Shown here piece by piece: positions 44,622 to 53,802 of a DNA stretch of 64,000 bases. The stretch is taken from positions 1 to 64,000 of the forward strand of contig CABUBB010000007.1 of NCBI GenBank assembly GCA_902489745.1, written 5' to 3'. The position numbers and the translations under genes are program-made. Source of the DNA: Metaruminococcus_A sp003150405 (GTDB lineage: Bacteria > Bacillota > Clostridia > Oscillospirales > Ruminococcaceae). Under the pieces are notes generated by a model. That model had not been told where the DNA came from, ran no database searches, and saw only the letters and a list, made by a program, of their open reading frames with translations. Every line of letters starts with the position of its first letter. Within the stretch, counting starts at the first letter, position 1.

Positions 44622-47225
44622 TTAATCGAGCAATTTTTTCAGTTCAAACAGACTGTTTAAGGCCTCTATGGGAGTCAGGGTATCCAAATTGATACTCTTT
44701 ATTTTTTCTACTACCTTAGACTGGTTGGAAGGACCAAAGGAAATTTGAGCTGGAATATCGGACGACACTTTCTGGGTAACTGCTGCCGGGGTGCCCACTC
44801 CTTCTTCAAGCTCCTGCAAAACCTCTTTGGCCCGATTGATAACTCCCTTGGGCACACCGGCGAGCTTTGCCACCTCAATGCCGTAGCTGTCATCCGCGCC
44901 GCCGGGGATAATCTTTCGCAGGAAGGTAATATCATCACCGCGTTTTTTGACTGCGATGTTGTAGTTCTTCACACAGGGATAGAGCTGCTCGAGCGCCGTA
45001 AGCTCATGATAATGAGTGGCAAACATCGTCTTGGTTTTTAAGCCCCGTGTGTTGATGATGTATTCAATAACGGCGCGGGCAATACTCATACCGTCAAAGG
45101 TGGAGGTTCCGCGTCCAATTTCATCCAAGATAACAAAGCTCCGTGACGTTGCATTGTGCAGAATGTCAGAGACCTCACTCATTTCCACCATGAAGGTGGA
45201 CTGCCCGGAGGCCAAATCGTCCGAAGCACCAACGCGGGTAAAGATTTTATCCACCACTGTTAAGGTCGCGGAGCGTGCCGGAACAAAGCAGCCGATCTGC
45301 GCCATCAGCAAAATTAATGCGTTTTGACGCATATAGGTGGATTTACCTGCCATATTCGGCCCAGTGATAATAAGCACTCGATTGCCTGATGCATCAAAAT
45401 ATGCATCGTTTGGGACAAACATCCCGCCGGAGAGCTTTTCCACAACCGGGTGACGTCCATCCTTAATTTCAATTTTATCCTCTGTCGTAAACTGTGGGCA
45501 GACATATTGATTTTCAAAAGAAACCTCAGCAAAGGAGCAAAGGACGTCCAGCATAGCAAGGGCAGACGCCGTCGCCTGTACGGCAGTGAGTTTCTTTGCG
45601 ACATAAATACAGAGTTCGTCAAATATCCCCTGTTCAAGAACAATCATTCGCTCGCTTGCATGAAGCACCTTCGACTCCAAATCCTTAAGCTCCTGGGTGA
45701 TATAACGCTCACAATTAGCAAGAGTCTGTTTGCGGATATAGGTCTCCGGCACCAATTCCAAGTAGGACTTCGTCACCTCTATGTAGTAACCAAAAACCCG
45801 GTTATAGCCAATTTTTAGATTTTTAATGCCGGTTTTTTCTTTTTCGCGTTCTTCAATAGCCGCAATAAAGGCTTTGGCGTTGGTGTAAAGGCCGCGCAGT
45901 TCATCCAACTCCTGGTTAAAGCCATCGTTAATGACACCGCCCTCCTTCAAGTTCACCGGCGGCTGGTTTTTTATAGCTTTGTCAACTACATTGCGGATAT
46001 CCTGCATTGTGTCAATGTCCTCGTTGAGCTCTTTTAAAAGCGCCGAGGTACAACCGGAGAGATATTCCTTAATTTCCGGCAAGCGCGCCGCTGAAAAACT
46101 AAGCGCCTTTAAATCACGCGGACCGGCCGAACGGAAGATAACGCGGGTCATCAGCCGTTCCAGGTCATAGACATCGTTTAAAAGTTCCATCAACCGGGAA
46201 CGCAGGATAGCGTTGCCATAAAGCTCCTGTACCGCAGAGTGGCGTCTGGTAATCTGTGCAATGTTTAAAAGCGGCTGCTCCAGCACTTTGCGGAGCTGGC
46301 GCTTTCCCATAGAAGTACGGGTTTTATCCAAAACCCAAAGCAGGGAACCTTTTTTCTCTTTGGTGCGCATGGTTTCAGTGAGTTCCAGATTGCGGCGGGC
46401 GTTCAGATCGAGCATCATATACTGCTCATTGTGGTAAACCCGCAGGTTCATCAACCGCTTACTTCCCTGTTTTTGGGTCGTATTAACATATTGAATGAGA
46501 ACGCCAAGTGAAATTATGGCCTCTTCAGAGGGTTCTATCTCTTTGAGGAGTTCCGGAGTTTCAACAAAATGAGTCTTGAGCACGCTCTCGGCAAAGGGGA
46601 GCTTACACTCTTCCGCATCATCAATATCAACGACGCAGCCCAGACGCTCCTTGATAAAAGCGGTCAGCTGCTTCAGAGAAAGGCAGGCGTCATTCATCAG
46701 AATTTCCGCCGGCATATACCGGGAAAGCTCGTTGATCACAGCCTGTTCTACATCACGTTCGGTCTGAAAGGTCACATGGACTTCCCCGGTGGAAACATCT
46801 GCAAAGGAAACCGCATACGCCTTTTTGTTTATGTAAATGCTGGCGATGTAATTGTTTCGCGCTTCGTCCAGCATATTATTGTCGGTTACTGTACCCGGCG
46901 TTACAATGCGAACAATGTCCCGTTTGACAATACCTTTTGCTTCAGCCGGATTCTCCATCTGCTCACAGATGGCTACTTTATAGCCTTTGTCTATTAAACG
47001 CTTAATGTAAATTTCACAGCTGTGGTAAGGAACGCCGCACATAGGCGCGCGTTCCTCCAAACCGCAGTCACGGCCGGTGAGGGTCAATTCCAGTTCCCGC
47101 GACGCGAGCTTCGCGTCCTCAAAAAACATTTCATAGAAATCGCCCAGACGAAAAAATAAAATCTGGTCTTTGTGCTGTTCTTTGATCGCAAGATATTGCT
47201 GCATCATAGGAGAGAGATTTGCCAA
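44622..47225 (-). CDS. mutS: DNA mismatch repair protein MutS
   Basis: Mismatch recognition ATPase. The mispair wedge Phe lies in RLGDFYEMFF near the N-terminus; the C-terminal ATPase has GPNMAGKSTYMRQ and DEIGRGTSTFDG. I chose the TTG at 47225, giving MANLSPMMQQYL, which matches the family N-terminus and has GGTGAAGAAG just upstream. The longer frame starts at a TTG at 47255. About 867 residues. Confidence 0.96.
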   Translation of the reverse strand: MANLSPMMQQYLAIKEQHKDQILFFRLGDFYEMFFEDAKLASRELELTLTGRDCGLEERAPMCGVPYHSCEIYIKRLIDKGYKVAICEQMENPAEAKGIVKRDIVRIVTPGTVTDNNMLDEARNNYIASIYINKKAYAVSFADVSTGEVHVTFQTERDVEQAVINELSRYMPAEILMNDACLSLKQLTAFIKERLGCVVDIDDAEECKLPFAESVLKTHFVETPELLKEIEPSEEAIISLGVLIQYVNTTQKQGSKRLMNLRVYHNEQYMMLDLNARRNLELTETMRTKEKKGSLLWVLDKTRTSMGKRQLRKVLEQPLLNIAQITRRHSAVQELYGNAILRSRLMELLNDVYDLERLMTRVIFRSAGPRDLKALSFSAARLPEIKEYLSGCTSALLKELNEDIDTMQDIRNVVDKAIKNQPPVNLKEGGVINDGFNQELDELRGLYTNAKAFIAAIEEREKEKTGIKNLKIGYNRVFGYYIEVTKSYLELVPETYIRKQTLANCERYITQELKDLESKVLHASERMIVLEQGIFDELCIYVAKKLTAVQATASALAMLDVLCSFAEVSFENQYVCPQFTTEDKIEIKDGRHPVVEKLSGGMFVPNDAYFDASGNRVLIITGPNMAGKSTYMRQNALILLMAQIGCFVPARSATLTVVDKIFTRVGASDDLASGQSTFMVEMSEVSDILHNATSRSFVILDEIGRGTSTFDGMSIARAVIEYIINTRGLKTKTMFATHYHELTALEQLYPCVKNYNIAVKKRGDDITFLRKIIPGGADDSYGIEVAKLAGVPKGVINRAKEVLQELEEGVGTPAAVTQKVSSDIPAQISFGPSNQSKVVEKIKSINLDTLTPIEALNSLFELKKLLD

Positions 47226-47267
47226 CTTCTTCACCGCCGTTAAAAATTGTGTCAAATAAGAAACTGT

Positions 47268-47672
47268 TTAGTGGCATCCGCCGCAGGTTGAACAACTGCC
47301 GGTGCAGCTTGGTGCAGGGTCGCAGGTTTCCGGATCCTCGCCGTTGACCGACATGACAAGAATTGCATTGATCTGGTTCATAAGCATATCTACCGCGTTT
47401 TTCGCTTCTTCGTATGCCGCCATGTTCGGGTTGGTCATGACTTTCTGATACAGATCCCGAAGCTCATTGTTGAGTGTGCCGAGCTTGTCTTCATCCTTTT
47501 CGTCTTTAGCAAGCTGATTGTTGAGCTCCATACGTTTGAGGTTGAACTTTCCAATCGTGTCCTGCAGCTCGCTGTCTGCATCGTTTGCCTTTTTGGCTGC
47601 ATCGAGGCGTTTATACTCCTCAGAAGCCTGAATCAGTTTTCCCATTTCACGTGCCTGTTTGATTAAATCCAT
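47268..47672 (-). CDS. YlbF/YmcA-family protein with Cys-rich tail
   Basis: A helical 134-residue member of the YlbF/YmcA (RicF/RicA) family, with YKRLDAAKKANDADSELQ and LVTNPNMAAYEEAK-type helices. In Bacillus these proteins form the Ric complex, bind [4Fe-4S] clusters and direct RNase Y. The C-terminus here reads CDPAPSCTGSCSTCGGCH: six Cys and a His in 18 residues, a probable cluster site. It lies 15 bases after miaB, as ymcA does in Bacillus. Confidence 0.87.
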   Translation of the reverse strand: MDLIKQAREMGKLIQASEEYKRLDAAKKANDADSELQDTIGKFNLKRMELNNQLAKDEKDEDKLGTLNNELRDLYQKVMTNPNMAAYEEAKNAVDMLMNQINAILVMSVNGEDPETCDPAPSCTGSCSTCGGCH

Positions 47673-47687
47673 AATACCCTCCTGTTA

Positions 47688-49100
47688 TTAACTGATTTCT
47701 CCTACCAGAGCCCAGTTGAGCGCCCCAGTTATTTTAACGAGAACAAAGGAGCCAATGAGTTCCCTGTCCCCCTTAAAATCTACAATTACATTGTGCTCCG
47801 TCCGGCCGGAGACATACCCATCCCCATATTTTCCAACCGAATCCACCAAAACCCTTAGGGTCTGTCCAACATAACTCTGGTTGTGGCCAACGCTGCATTC
47901 CCGCTGAACCTCCAGCAGCTCCTGAAACCATTTTGATTTTTCCGCAGCCGGAATGGGATCCTCCATCTCCGCTGCTTTGGTACCGACACGACGCGAATAA
48001 ATAAAAGTGTAGAGCAGGTGGTAATCCACCCGCTTGACCAAATCCAGCGTTTGCCTGAAATCCTCATAGGTTTCTCCGGGGAAACCGACAATAATGTCGC
48101 TGGACAGCGCAAGATCTGGAATCCGCTGTTTTGCATATTCAATTAACGCAAGGTAACCCGCCTTGGTATAGCGGCGATTCATAAGCTTGAGGATACGATC
48201 AGAGCCACACTGCACCGGCAGGTGCAAATGTTTGCAGACTTTATCGCAGTCGGCAATGGCGTCAATCAGATCGTGCGTTGCATCCTTGGGATGCGAGGTC
48301 ATAAAACGGATGCGGAAATCCCCTTCAATATCGTTGACCATTCGAAGCAGTGAAGCAAATGGCACCGGTGTATCAAAATCCTTACCATAGGAATTGACAT
48401 TCTGCCCCAGCAGCATAATTTCTTTATAGCCATCCGCAACCAGAGCGCGCACCTCTTTCAAAATATCCTCCGGCCTGCGCGAACGCTCCCTGCCGCGTAC
48501 ATAAGGAACAATACAGTAAGAACAGAAATTATTACAGCCGTACATGACCGGCACATAGGCCTTGACAGAATCTTCACGGCTAACCGGAAGCCCTTCTACA
48601 ATGGAACCATCTTCCTGTTCTGCGTCAAATATTCGTTTATGCGTTGTAAATTCACGGTATAAAAGCTCCGGGAAACGTTGAAGCGCATGGGTACCAAACA
48701 CCAGATCCACATAAGGATAGCTTTTCTTAATTTTATCCGAAATATGCTGCTGTTCCACCATACAGCCGCAGACGCCAATTACCATGGCCGGACGCGCCTC
48801 TTTTTGGTGTTTGAGCTGCCCAATGCTTCCAAACACCCGGTCTTCCGCATTTTCACGAACCGCACAGGTATTGTAGATGACAATATCTGCATGGTCGGGG
48901 GTATCGGTAAAGCCATACCCCATTTCTGCAAGCATACCGCGGATTTTTTCACCGTCGCTTACATTTTGCTGGCATCCAAAGGAATGTACAAAAGCAAGCG
49001 GCGGATGTGCCGCCGCAATCTTGCAGCGCACAAATCCAGCGGCAAGCGACATATAATTACAAGTTTCACCGCATGAAACAACCGACTGATTATCCTCCAA
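47688..49100 (-). CDS. miaB: tRNA-2-methylthio-N6-dimethylallyladenosine synthase
   Basis: A radical SAM methylthiotransferase that modifies A37 after MiaA. The N-terminal MTTase domain has VHSFGCQQNVSDGEKI and CMVEQQ; the radical SAM cluster motif is CNNFCSYC (CX3CX2C) and a TRAM domain ends the chain. The reading frame runs up to 49169, but a strong promoter (49157-49185) lies in its 5' part. The likely start is therefore the TTG at 49100, 8 bases after AGAGG, giving 470 residues. Confidence 0.93.
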   Translation of the reverse strand: MEDNQSVVSCGETCNYMSLAAGFVRCKIAAAHPPLAFVHSFGCQQNVSDGEKIRGMLAEMGYGFTDTPDHADIVIYNTCAVRENAEDRVFGSIGQLKHQKEARPAMVIGVCGCMVEQQHISDKIKKSYPYVDLVFGTHALQRFPELLYREFTTHKRIFDAEQEDGSIVEGLPVSREDSVKAYVPVMYGCNNFCSYCIVPYVRGRERSRRPEDILKEVRALVADGYKEIMLLGQNVNSYGKDFDTPVPFASLLRMVNDIEGDFRIRFMTSHPKDATHDLIDAIADCDKVCKHLHLPVQCGSDRILKLMNRRYTKAGYLALIEYAKQRIPDLALSSDIIVGFPGETYEDFRQTLDLVKRVDYHLLYTFIYSRRVGTKAAEMEDPIPAAEKSKWFQELLEVQRECSVGHNQSYVGQTLRVLVDSVGKYGDGYVSGRTEHNVIVDFKGDRELIGSFVLVKITGALNWALVGEIS

Positions 49101-49156
49101 ACAAACAACCTCTATCCACTGTTTTTTGTGTTTTTCCCTATAAAAATACATTTTAA

Positions 49157-49185
49157 AGTATACCATCAATTACGGCTTGAATCAA
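49157..49185 (-). promoter_or_regulatory. Promoter heading the miaB-to-HAD array
   Basis: Minus strand TTGATT (49180-49185), 17-base spacer, TATACT (49157-49162). Predicted start near 49150, 50 nt before the TTG of miaB. No internal terminator was seen downstream until past 32454. Confidence 0.75.
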
Positions 49186-49414
49186 TGGCTATTTCTTGAA
49201 CAAAATCAATGGAAGAACTACAGATCCACTCTTTCACCCCAGCATGCTTCCAACGACAATTTCTAAAAAACACTTTAGCGCAGTTACTAAAATTGCCGAC
49301 ATTCTCTGCCTTTTCGTAAAGCGAGAAGACAGACAAAGCAGCAGGCTATACAGAATGATGAACCCTTACTGCGAATTTATAGTGTTCAATTAATCTTATA
49401 CAATGATGAACCGC
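49186..49414. other. Intergenic region between miaB promoter and FprA terminator
   Basis: Apart from the promoter and terminator at its ends, this stretch of about 230 bases shows no supported gene. A 65-codon plus-strand frame (49196-49393) lacks a ribosome site and family features. The sequence AATGATGAACC occurs twice (near 49353 and 49402), without clear meaning. Confidence 0.4.
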
Positions 49415-49445
49415 AAAAAAGGCCGGGGTATCTCTCCCGGCCTTT
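49415..49445 (-). terminator. Terminator of rubredoxin-FprA
   Basis: Minus strand stem AAAGGCCGGG and CCCGGCCTTT, followed by a T run. Confidence 0.9.
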
Positions 49446-49450
49446 CTGTG

Positions 49451-50653
49451 TTAAACTGTAGCAGCAAACTCTTTGCCAAACTCTTTTGCCTGTTTTAAAT
49501 CCTCTTCGGTTGGTACAAACACAACCCGGAAGCTTTTCTCAAACAAATTTACCTTTAACCCTTTTAAACGGTCTGTGAGGTTCGGAACCGCCTCGCCGCT
49601 CCAGCCATAAGAGCCAAACAAAGCAGCAGGCCGTTTGGCGATGTTAACCGCATCCGCATGTGCAAGCAGAATCCAAATAGGCGGAAGTGCATCTTTGTTC
49701 AGAGTCGGCGAACCGATAAGGAACGCGTCCGAACCATTTAATGCAGCCGCCATTTCTTCCATCGGGTGCTCAATGACATTGTACAGTGTAACTTCGGCAT
49801 CCGACAAAGACTCCTTGACCCCCTCGGCAATCGCCTTGGCGAGGAGCCCGGTATTACCGTAGGCAGAGCAGTAGAACACTGGGATAGTTTTATGCGACTT
49901 CGGCACCGGAGTACTCCACTCTTTGTAAAGACCCCGGACCTCATCCAGAAGGCCGCCTTTGGTCAAAATGGGGCCGTGGCTGGTGCAGGCGTATTCAATA
50001 TCCAAATCCTTAATTTTTTCAAGGCCCTTGAGCACATAAGGCTTAAACGGCCCGAAAATCGCGTCATAATATCCCTTCAGCGCAGTATGATAAGCCTTCG
50101 GGTAAGTAATCCGCGTATCCATAATCTGCGGCTCACAGTAATGGGAGCCAAAGAAATCGCAGGTAAACAAAACCTTCATGTCTGGCACCCAGGTGAACAT
50201 GGAATCCGGCCAATGCAGGAAAGGAGCGTTGATAAATTTGAGTTCACGTCCGCCAAGATCAAGGGTTTCCCCATCCTTGACCACCTTATATTTTACATTG
50301 GGATTATTGGTGATATTTTTCAGGTAAATTGACCCCGCCTGTGAAACCACAACGGTCATATCCGGGTTGATTTCAGCAAGTTTCGCAATCGCACCAGAAT
50401 GATCCGGCTCATTGTGATTCATAATAAGGTAATCTATTTTCTGCAAATCGACAACATCTTTGACATTGTCGATGTAATAATCTGAAAAGCTCAGATGAGA
50501 AGCCTCAACCAATGCAGTTTTTTCCTTGCCTTTGATAATATACGAATTATAAGTGGTACCATAATCCGTTTTCATAACAATGTCAAAGACACGAAGATTT
50601 GGGTTGAGAACACCAACATAATACAAGTCTTCCCTAATTTTAAACGAAAACAT
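49451..50653 (-). CDS. A-type flavodiiron protein (FprA family)
   Basis: A flavodiiron protein (400 residues) that reduces O2 or NO to protect an anaerobe. The beta-lactamase-like domain has the diiron ligands NHNEPDHSGA (H-x-E-x-D), the His in PFLHWPDSM, the Asp in FTCDFFGSHY and the His in CTSHGPIL. The flavodoxin domain begins near 250 (VFYCSAYGNTGLLA). GGAGG lies 8 bases before the ATG at 50653; the upstream extension is rejected. It follows a rubredoxin gene, its likely electron donor. Confidence 0.96.
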   Translation of the reverse strand: MFSFKIREDLYYVGVLNPNLRVFDIVMKTDYGTTYNSYIIKGKEKTALVEASHLSFSDYYIDNVKDVVDLQKIDYLIMNHNEPDHSGAIAKLAEINPDMTVVVSQAGSIYLKNITNNPNVKYKVVKDGETLDLGGRELKFINAPFLHWPDSMFTWVPDMKVLFTCDFFGSHYCEPQIMDTRITYPKAYHTALKGYYDAIFGPFKPYVLKGLEKIKDLDIEYACTSHGPILTKGGLLDEVRGLYKEWSTPVPKSHKTIPVFYCSAYGNTGLLAKAIAEGVKESLSDAEVTLYNVIEHPMEEMAAALNGSDAFLIGSPTLNKDALPPIWILLAHADAVNIAKRPAALFGSYGWSGEAVPNLTDRLKGLKVNLFEKSFRVVFVPTEEDLKQAKEFGKEFAATV

Positions 50654-50728
50654 ATACTGGCCTCCTGATGTATAAACTGCCGAATACCCGCCGGTGCACT
50701 GCATCGACGGGTATTTACCGTGACGAAT

Positions 50729-50881
50729 TTATTGAGCGCTGAACATATCCTTGCCTACACCGCAGGTCGGGCAAACAAAATCATCCGGGACAGCTTCCCA
50801 GGCAGTACCGGGATCAATTCCCTGTTCCGGACAACCCGCAGCCGGATCATAAACGTAACCGCAAACATCGCAAACGTACAT
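50729..50881 (-). CDS. Rubredoxin
   Basis: A 50-residue one-iron protein. The two ligand pairs are CDVCGY near the start and CPTCGV near the end; GIDPGTAWEAVPDDFVC between them is the family core. AAGGAG lies 9 bases before the ATG at 50881; an upstream in-frame ATG (50890) abuts that site. It lies 75 bases upstream of the flavodiiron gene and shares its promoter, so the two probably form an oxygen- or NO-reducing pathway fed by NAD(P)H or ferredoxin. Easily missed because of its size. Confidence 0.96.
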   Translation of the reverse strand: MYVCDVCGYVYDPAAGCPEQGIDPGTAWEAVPDDFVCPTCGVGKDMFSAQ

Positions 50882-50912
50882 AGCAGACATCTCCTTTTCT
50901 GTTGTTGATTTA

Positions 50913-50941
50913 ATTATACCACACAGGTATAGTTTTGTAAA
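50913..50941 (-). promoter_or_regulatory. Promoter of rubredoxin-FprA
   Basis: Minus strand TTTACA (50936-50941), 17-base spacer, TATAAT (50913-50918). The predicted start near 50906 leaves a 25-nt leader. Confidence 0.8.
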
Positions 50942-50948
50942 TACCTGT
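50923..50948. promoter_or_regulatory. Perfect inverted repeat over the rubredoxin promoter, candidate operator
   Basis: Arms ACAGGTAT (50923-50930) and ATACCTGT (50941-50948), spaced by 10 bases; the repeat covers the spacer and -35 box. That placement suits a repressor. The cognate regulator is not in the neighbourhood; a redox- or Fe-S-sensing regulator is a guess from the genes controlled. Confidence 0.6.
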
Positions 50949-50954
50949 TTGATA

Positions 50955-53780
50955 TTACTTTAACATTTTTTTGAGATATTTCGCCGTATAAGATTTTCTG
51001 GAGCGGATTAACTCTTCCGGCGTACCGGCCGCCACCACAGTACCACCTCGATCCCCGCCCTCCGGGCCAAGGTCGATGATATAATCCGCTGTTTTAATGA
51101 CATCTAAATTGTGCTCAATCACCACCACAGTATTCCCGGCGTCTACAAGTTTCTGCAGCACATTGATGAGATTGTGAACATCCGCCGTATGAAGACCGGT
51201 TGTCGGTTCATCGAGAATATACAGCGTACGTCCGGTGCTACGCTTGGATAGTTCGGTGGCAAGCTTAACACGCTGCGCCTCGCCGCCGGACAGGGTTGTT
51301 GCCGGCTGTCCAACCTTAATATAACCAAGCCCAACTTCTGATAAGGTCTCTAGTTTACGCTTGATTTTGGGAATGGAGTCAAAGAAAACAAGCGCCTCTT
51401 CTACCGTCATCTCCAAAACATCGTAAATACTTTTGCCCTTGTACTTAATTTCAAGTGTTTCACGGTTATACCGTCTGCCTTTGCAGACATCACATGGAAC
51501 AAAAATATCTGGAAGAAAGTGCATTTCAATTTTAATGATACCGTCGCCCTCACAGGCCTCACAACGTCCTCCCTTGACATTAAAGGAAAAACGGCTGCTG
51601 CTGTACCCCTTCATTTTAGCGTCCTGAGTCTGGGCAAAAATGTTACGGATATCGGTAAAAACGCCGGTATAGGTCGCCGGATTGGAACGCGGTGTCCGAC
51701 CGATTGGCGACTGATCAATATCTATAATTTTATCAATGTTTTCCAAACCACGGATTTCCTTATGCAATCCTGGCTTAACACGGGAATTGTTGAGGGTTAC
51801 CGCAAGCTGTTTATAAAGAACCTCATTGATCAGCGATGATTTACCAGAACCGGACACACCGGTTACACAAACGAATTTTCCCAAGGGAATGTCTACGCTG
51901 ATATTTTTCAGATTGTTTTCCTTTGCCCCGACAATTTGAATAAACTTCCCGTTTCCAGGCCGCCGGACAGCAGGAACCTCAATTTTTTTGGCTCCGCTCA
52001 AATACTGTCCTGTTATGGATTCCTTGCAAGCCAAGATATCCTCAATCGGGCCGGCACAAACCACTTCGCCGCCGTGAACGCCGGCACCAGGACCGATATC
52101 GACCACATAGTCCGCCGCGTACATCGTATCCTCATCATGCTCGACAACAATTAGAGTATTGCCCAAATCACGCAGGCGTTTGAGGGTTGCGATTAATTTA
52201 TCGTTATCCCGCTGGTGCAGGCCAATGCTCGGCTCGTCGAGGATATAGAGCACACCGACCAGATAAGAACCGATCTGGGTGGCAAGCCGGATACGCTGGC
52301 TTTCGCCGCCCGAAAGGGTTCCGGCAGAGCGCGACAGCGTAAGATACTCCAAACCCACATTGTTGAGGAAGCCCAGCCTCTCCTTAATTTCTTTGAGAAT
52401 CCGATCACCGATCAGTTTTTCGCGATCCGTCAGTTCCATATTATCCACAAACGCAAGCGCCTGCGCAATCGACATTTTGCAGAACTCACTAATGTTTTTT
52501 CCCGCAACCGTAACGGCAAGGATTTCCTTTTTCAACCGTTCCCCGTGACAGTCCGGGCATGGAACAGCACTCATACAGGTGGCAATATCATCCCGTGCCC
52601 AGTCGCTCTGAGTCTCACGGAACCGACGTTCCAGATTGTTGATAATCCCTTCAAATTCGGTATAGTAAGTGCCGGTGCCGTATTCATTCTGGCGGGTCAT
52701 CAAAATACGTTCCCCTTTGGTGCCATACAGAATGGCATCCAACGCCTTTTTTGGCAAATCTTTTACCGGGGTGTCCAACGAAAATTTATAATAGGAGGCC
52801 AATCCTTCATAATACATCTGGGCAATGGTGCCGCTTTCGCCAAAATACCAGCCGCTCGCCTTAATTGCCCCGCCGCGGATGGATTTGGTTTTATCCGGGA
52901 TGACCATATCCGGGTCAACCCGCATAAAGGTGCCTAAACCGGTGCAGGTTTCACACGCTCCGTAAGGATTGTTAAAGGAGAACATCCGCGGAGAAAGTTC
53001 CTCCATGCTGAACCCATGCTCAGGACAAGCGTAGTCCTGTGAGAAAAGGATTTCTTCTCCCCCAATAACGTCGATTATTGCGAGGCCTCCGGTCAGCCCG
53101 ACCGCTGTTTCAAGTGAATCCGACAGACGGGAACGAATTTCCTCCTTAACCACAAGGCGGTCGATGACGATTTCAATGTTGTGCTTCTTGTTTTTTTCCA
53201 AGGAAATCTGTTCTGACAAATCATAAATGCTTCCATCCACCCGTGCCCGGACAAATCCGCTTCTACGGGCGGAATCGAGCTCCTTCTGGTGCTCTCCCTT
53301 TCTGCCGCGCACAACCGGCGCCATGATCTGAATACGGGTTCCCTCTTCCAGTTTCATCACGCGGTCGACAATTTGATCAATGGTTTGCTGTTTGATTTCC
53401 CTGCCGCAAACCGGGCAGTGCGGAATACCAATACGCGCATACAAAAGGCGCAGATAGTCGTAAATTTCGGTGACAGTACCAACGGTGGAACGCGGATTTT
53501 TCGAAGTGGTTTTCTGATCAATCGAGATGGCCGGGGAAAGCCCCTCGATGTAGTCCACATCCGGCTTGTCCATCTGGCCAAGAAACTGCCGGGCGTAAGA
53601 GGACAGGCTCTCTACGTAGCGGCGCTGTCCATCGGCGTAAATAGTGTCAAACGCGAGCGATGATTTTCCAGAGCCGGAAAGCCCAGTAAACACAATGAAT
53701 TTATCACGCGGCAATTCAATGTCAACATTTTTCAGGTTGTGTTCCCTAGCGCCTTTGATAATAATTTTATCCTTTGCCAA
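50955..53780 (-). CDS. uvrA: Excinuclease ABC subunit A
   Basis: The damage-sensing ABC ATPase of nucleotide excision repair. Two P-loops are present (GLSGSGKSSLAFDT near residue 30, GVSGSGKSSLINE near 640), with signature motifs LSGGESQRIRLA and LSGGEAQRVKLA, and two zinc Cys clusters (CPVCGRE region and CEACEGDG). The length of 941 is normal. It starts 22 bases after uvrB and shares its SOS promoter. Confidence 0.98.
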   Translation of the reverse strand: MAKDKIIIKGAREHNLKNVDIELPRDKFIVFTGLSGSGKSSLAFDTIYADGQRRYVESLSSYARQFLGQMDKPDVDYIEGLSPAISIDQKTTSKNPRSTVGTVTEIYDYLRLLYARIGIPHCPVCGREIKQQTIDQIVDRVMKLEEGTRIQIMAPVVRGRKGEHQKELDSARRSGFVRARVDGSIYDLSEQISLEKNKKHNIEIVIDRLVVKEEIRSRLSDSLETAVGLTGGLAIIDVIGGEEILFSQDYACPEHGFSMEELSPRMFSFNNPYGACETCTGLGTFMRVDPDMVIPDKTKSIRGGAIKASGWYFGESGTIAQMYYEGLASYYKFSLDTPVKDLPKKALDAILYGTKGERILMTRQNEYGTGTYYTEFEGIINNLERRFRETQSDWARDDIATCMSAVPCPDCHGERLKKEILAVTVAGKNISEFCKMSIAQALAFVDNMELTDREKLIGDRILKEIKERLGFLNNVGLEYLTLSRSAGTLSGGESQRIRLATQIGSYLVGVLYILDEPSIGLHQRDNDKLIATLKRLRDLGNTLIVVEHDEDTMYAADYVVDIGPGAGVHGGEVVCAGPIEDILACKESITGQYLSGAKKIEVPAVRRPGNGKFIQIVGAKENNLKNISVDIPLGKFVCVTGVSGSGKSSLINEVLYKQLAVTLNNSRVKPGLHKEIRGLENIDKIIDIDQSPIGRTPRSNPATYTGVFTDIRNIFAQTQDAKMKGYSSSRFSFNVKGGRCEACEGDGIIKIEMHFLPDIFVPCDVCKGRRYNRETLEIKYKGKSIYDVLEMTVEEALVFFDSIPKIKRKLETLSEVGLGYIKVGQPATTLSGGEAQRVKLATELSKRSTGRTLYILDEPTTGLHTADVHNLINVLQKLVDAGNTVVVIEHNLDVIKTADYIIDLGPEGGDRGGTVVAAGTPEELIRSRKSYTAKYLKKMLK

Positions 53781-53802
53781 GTCGTTTCCATTCCTTTCTG
53801 GG

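Noticed and set aside
49196..49393. A 65-codon plus-strand frame in the gap between miaB and FprA
   Set aside because: No ribosome site, no family resemblance, and it begins in the region upstream of the miaB promoter.
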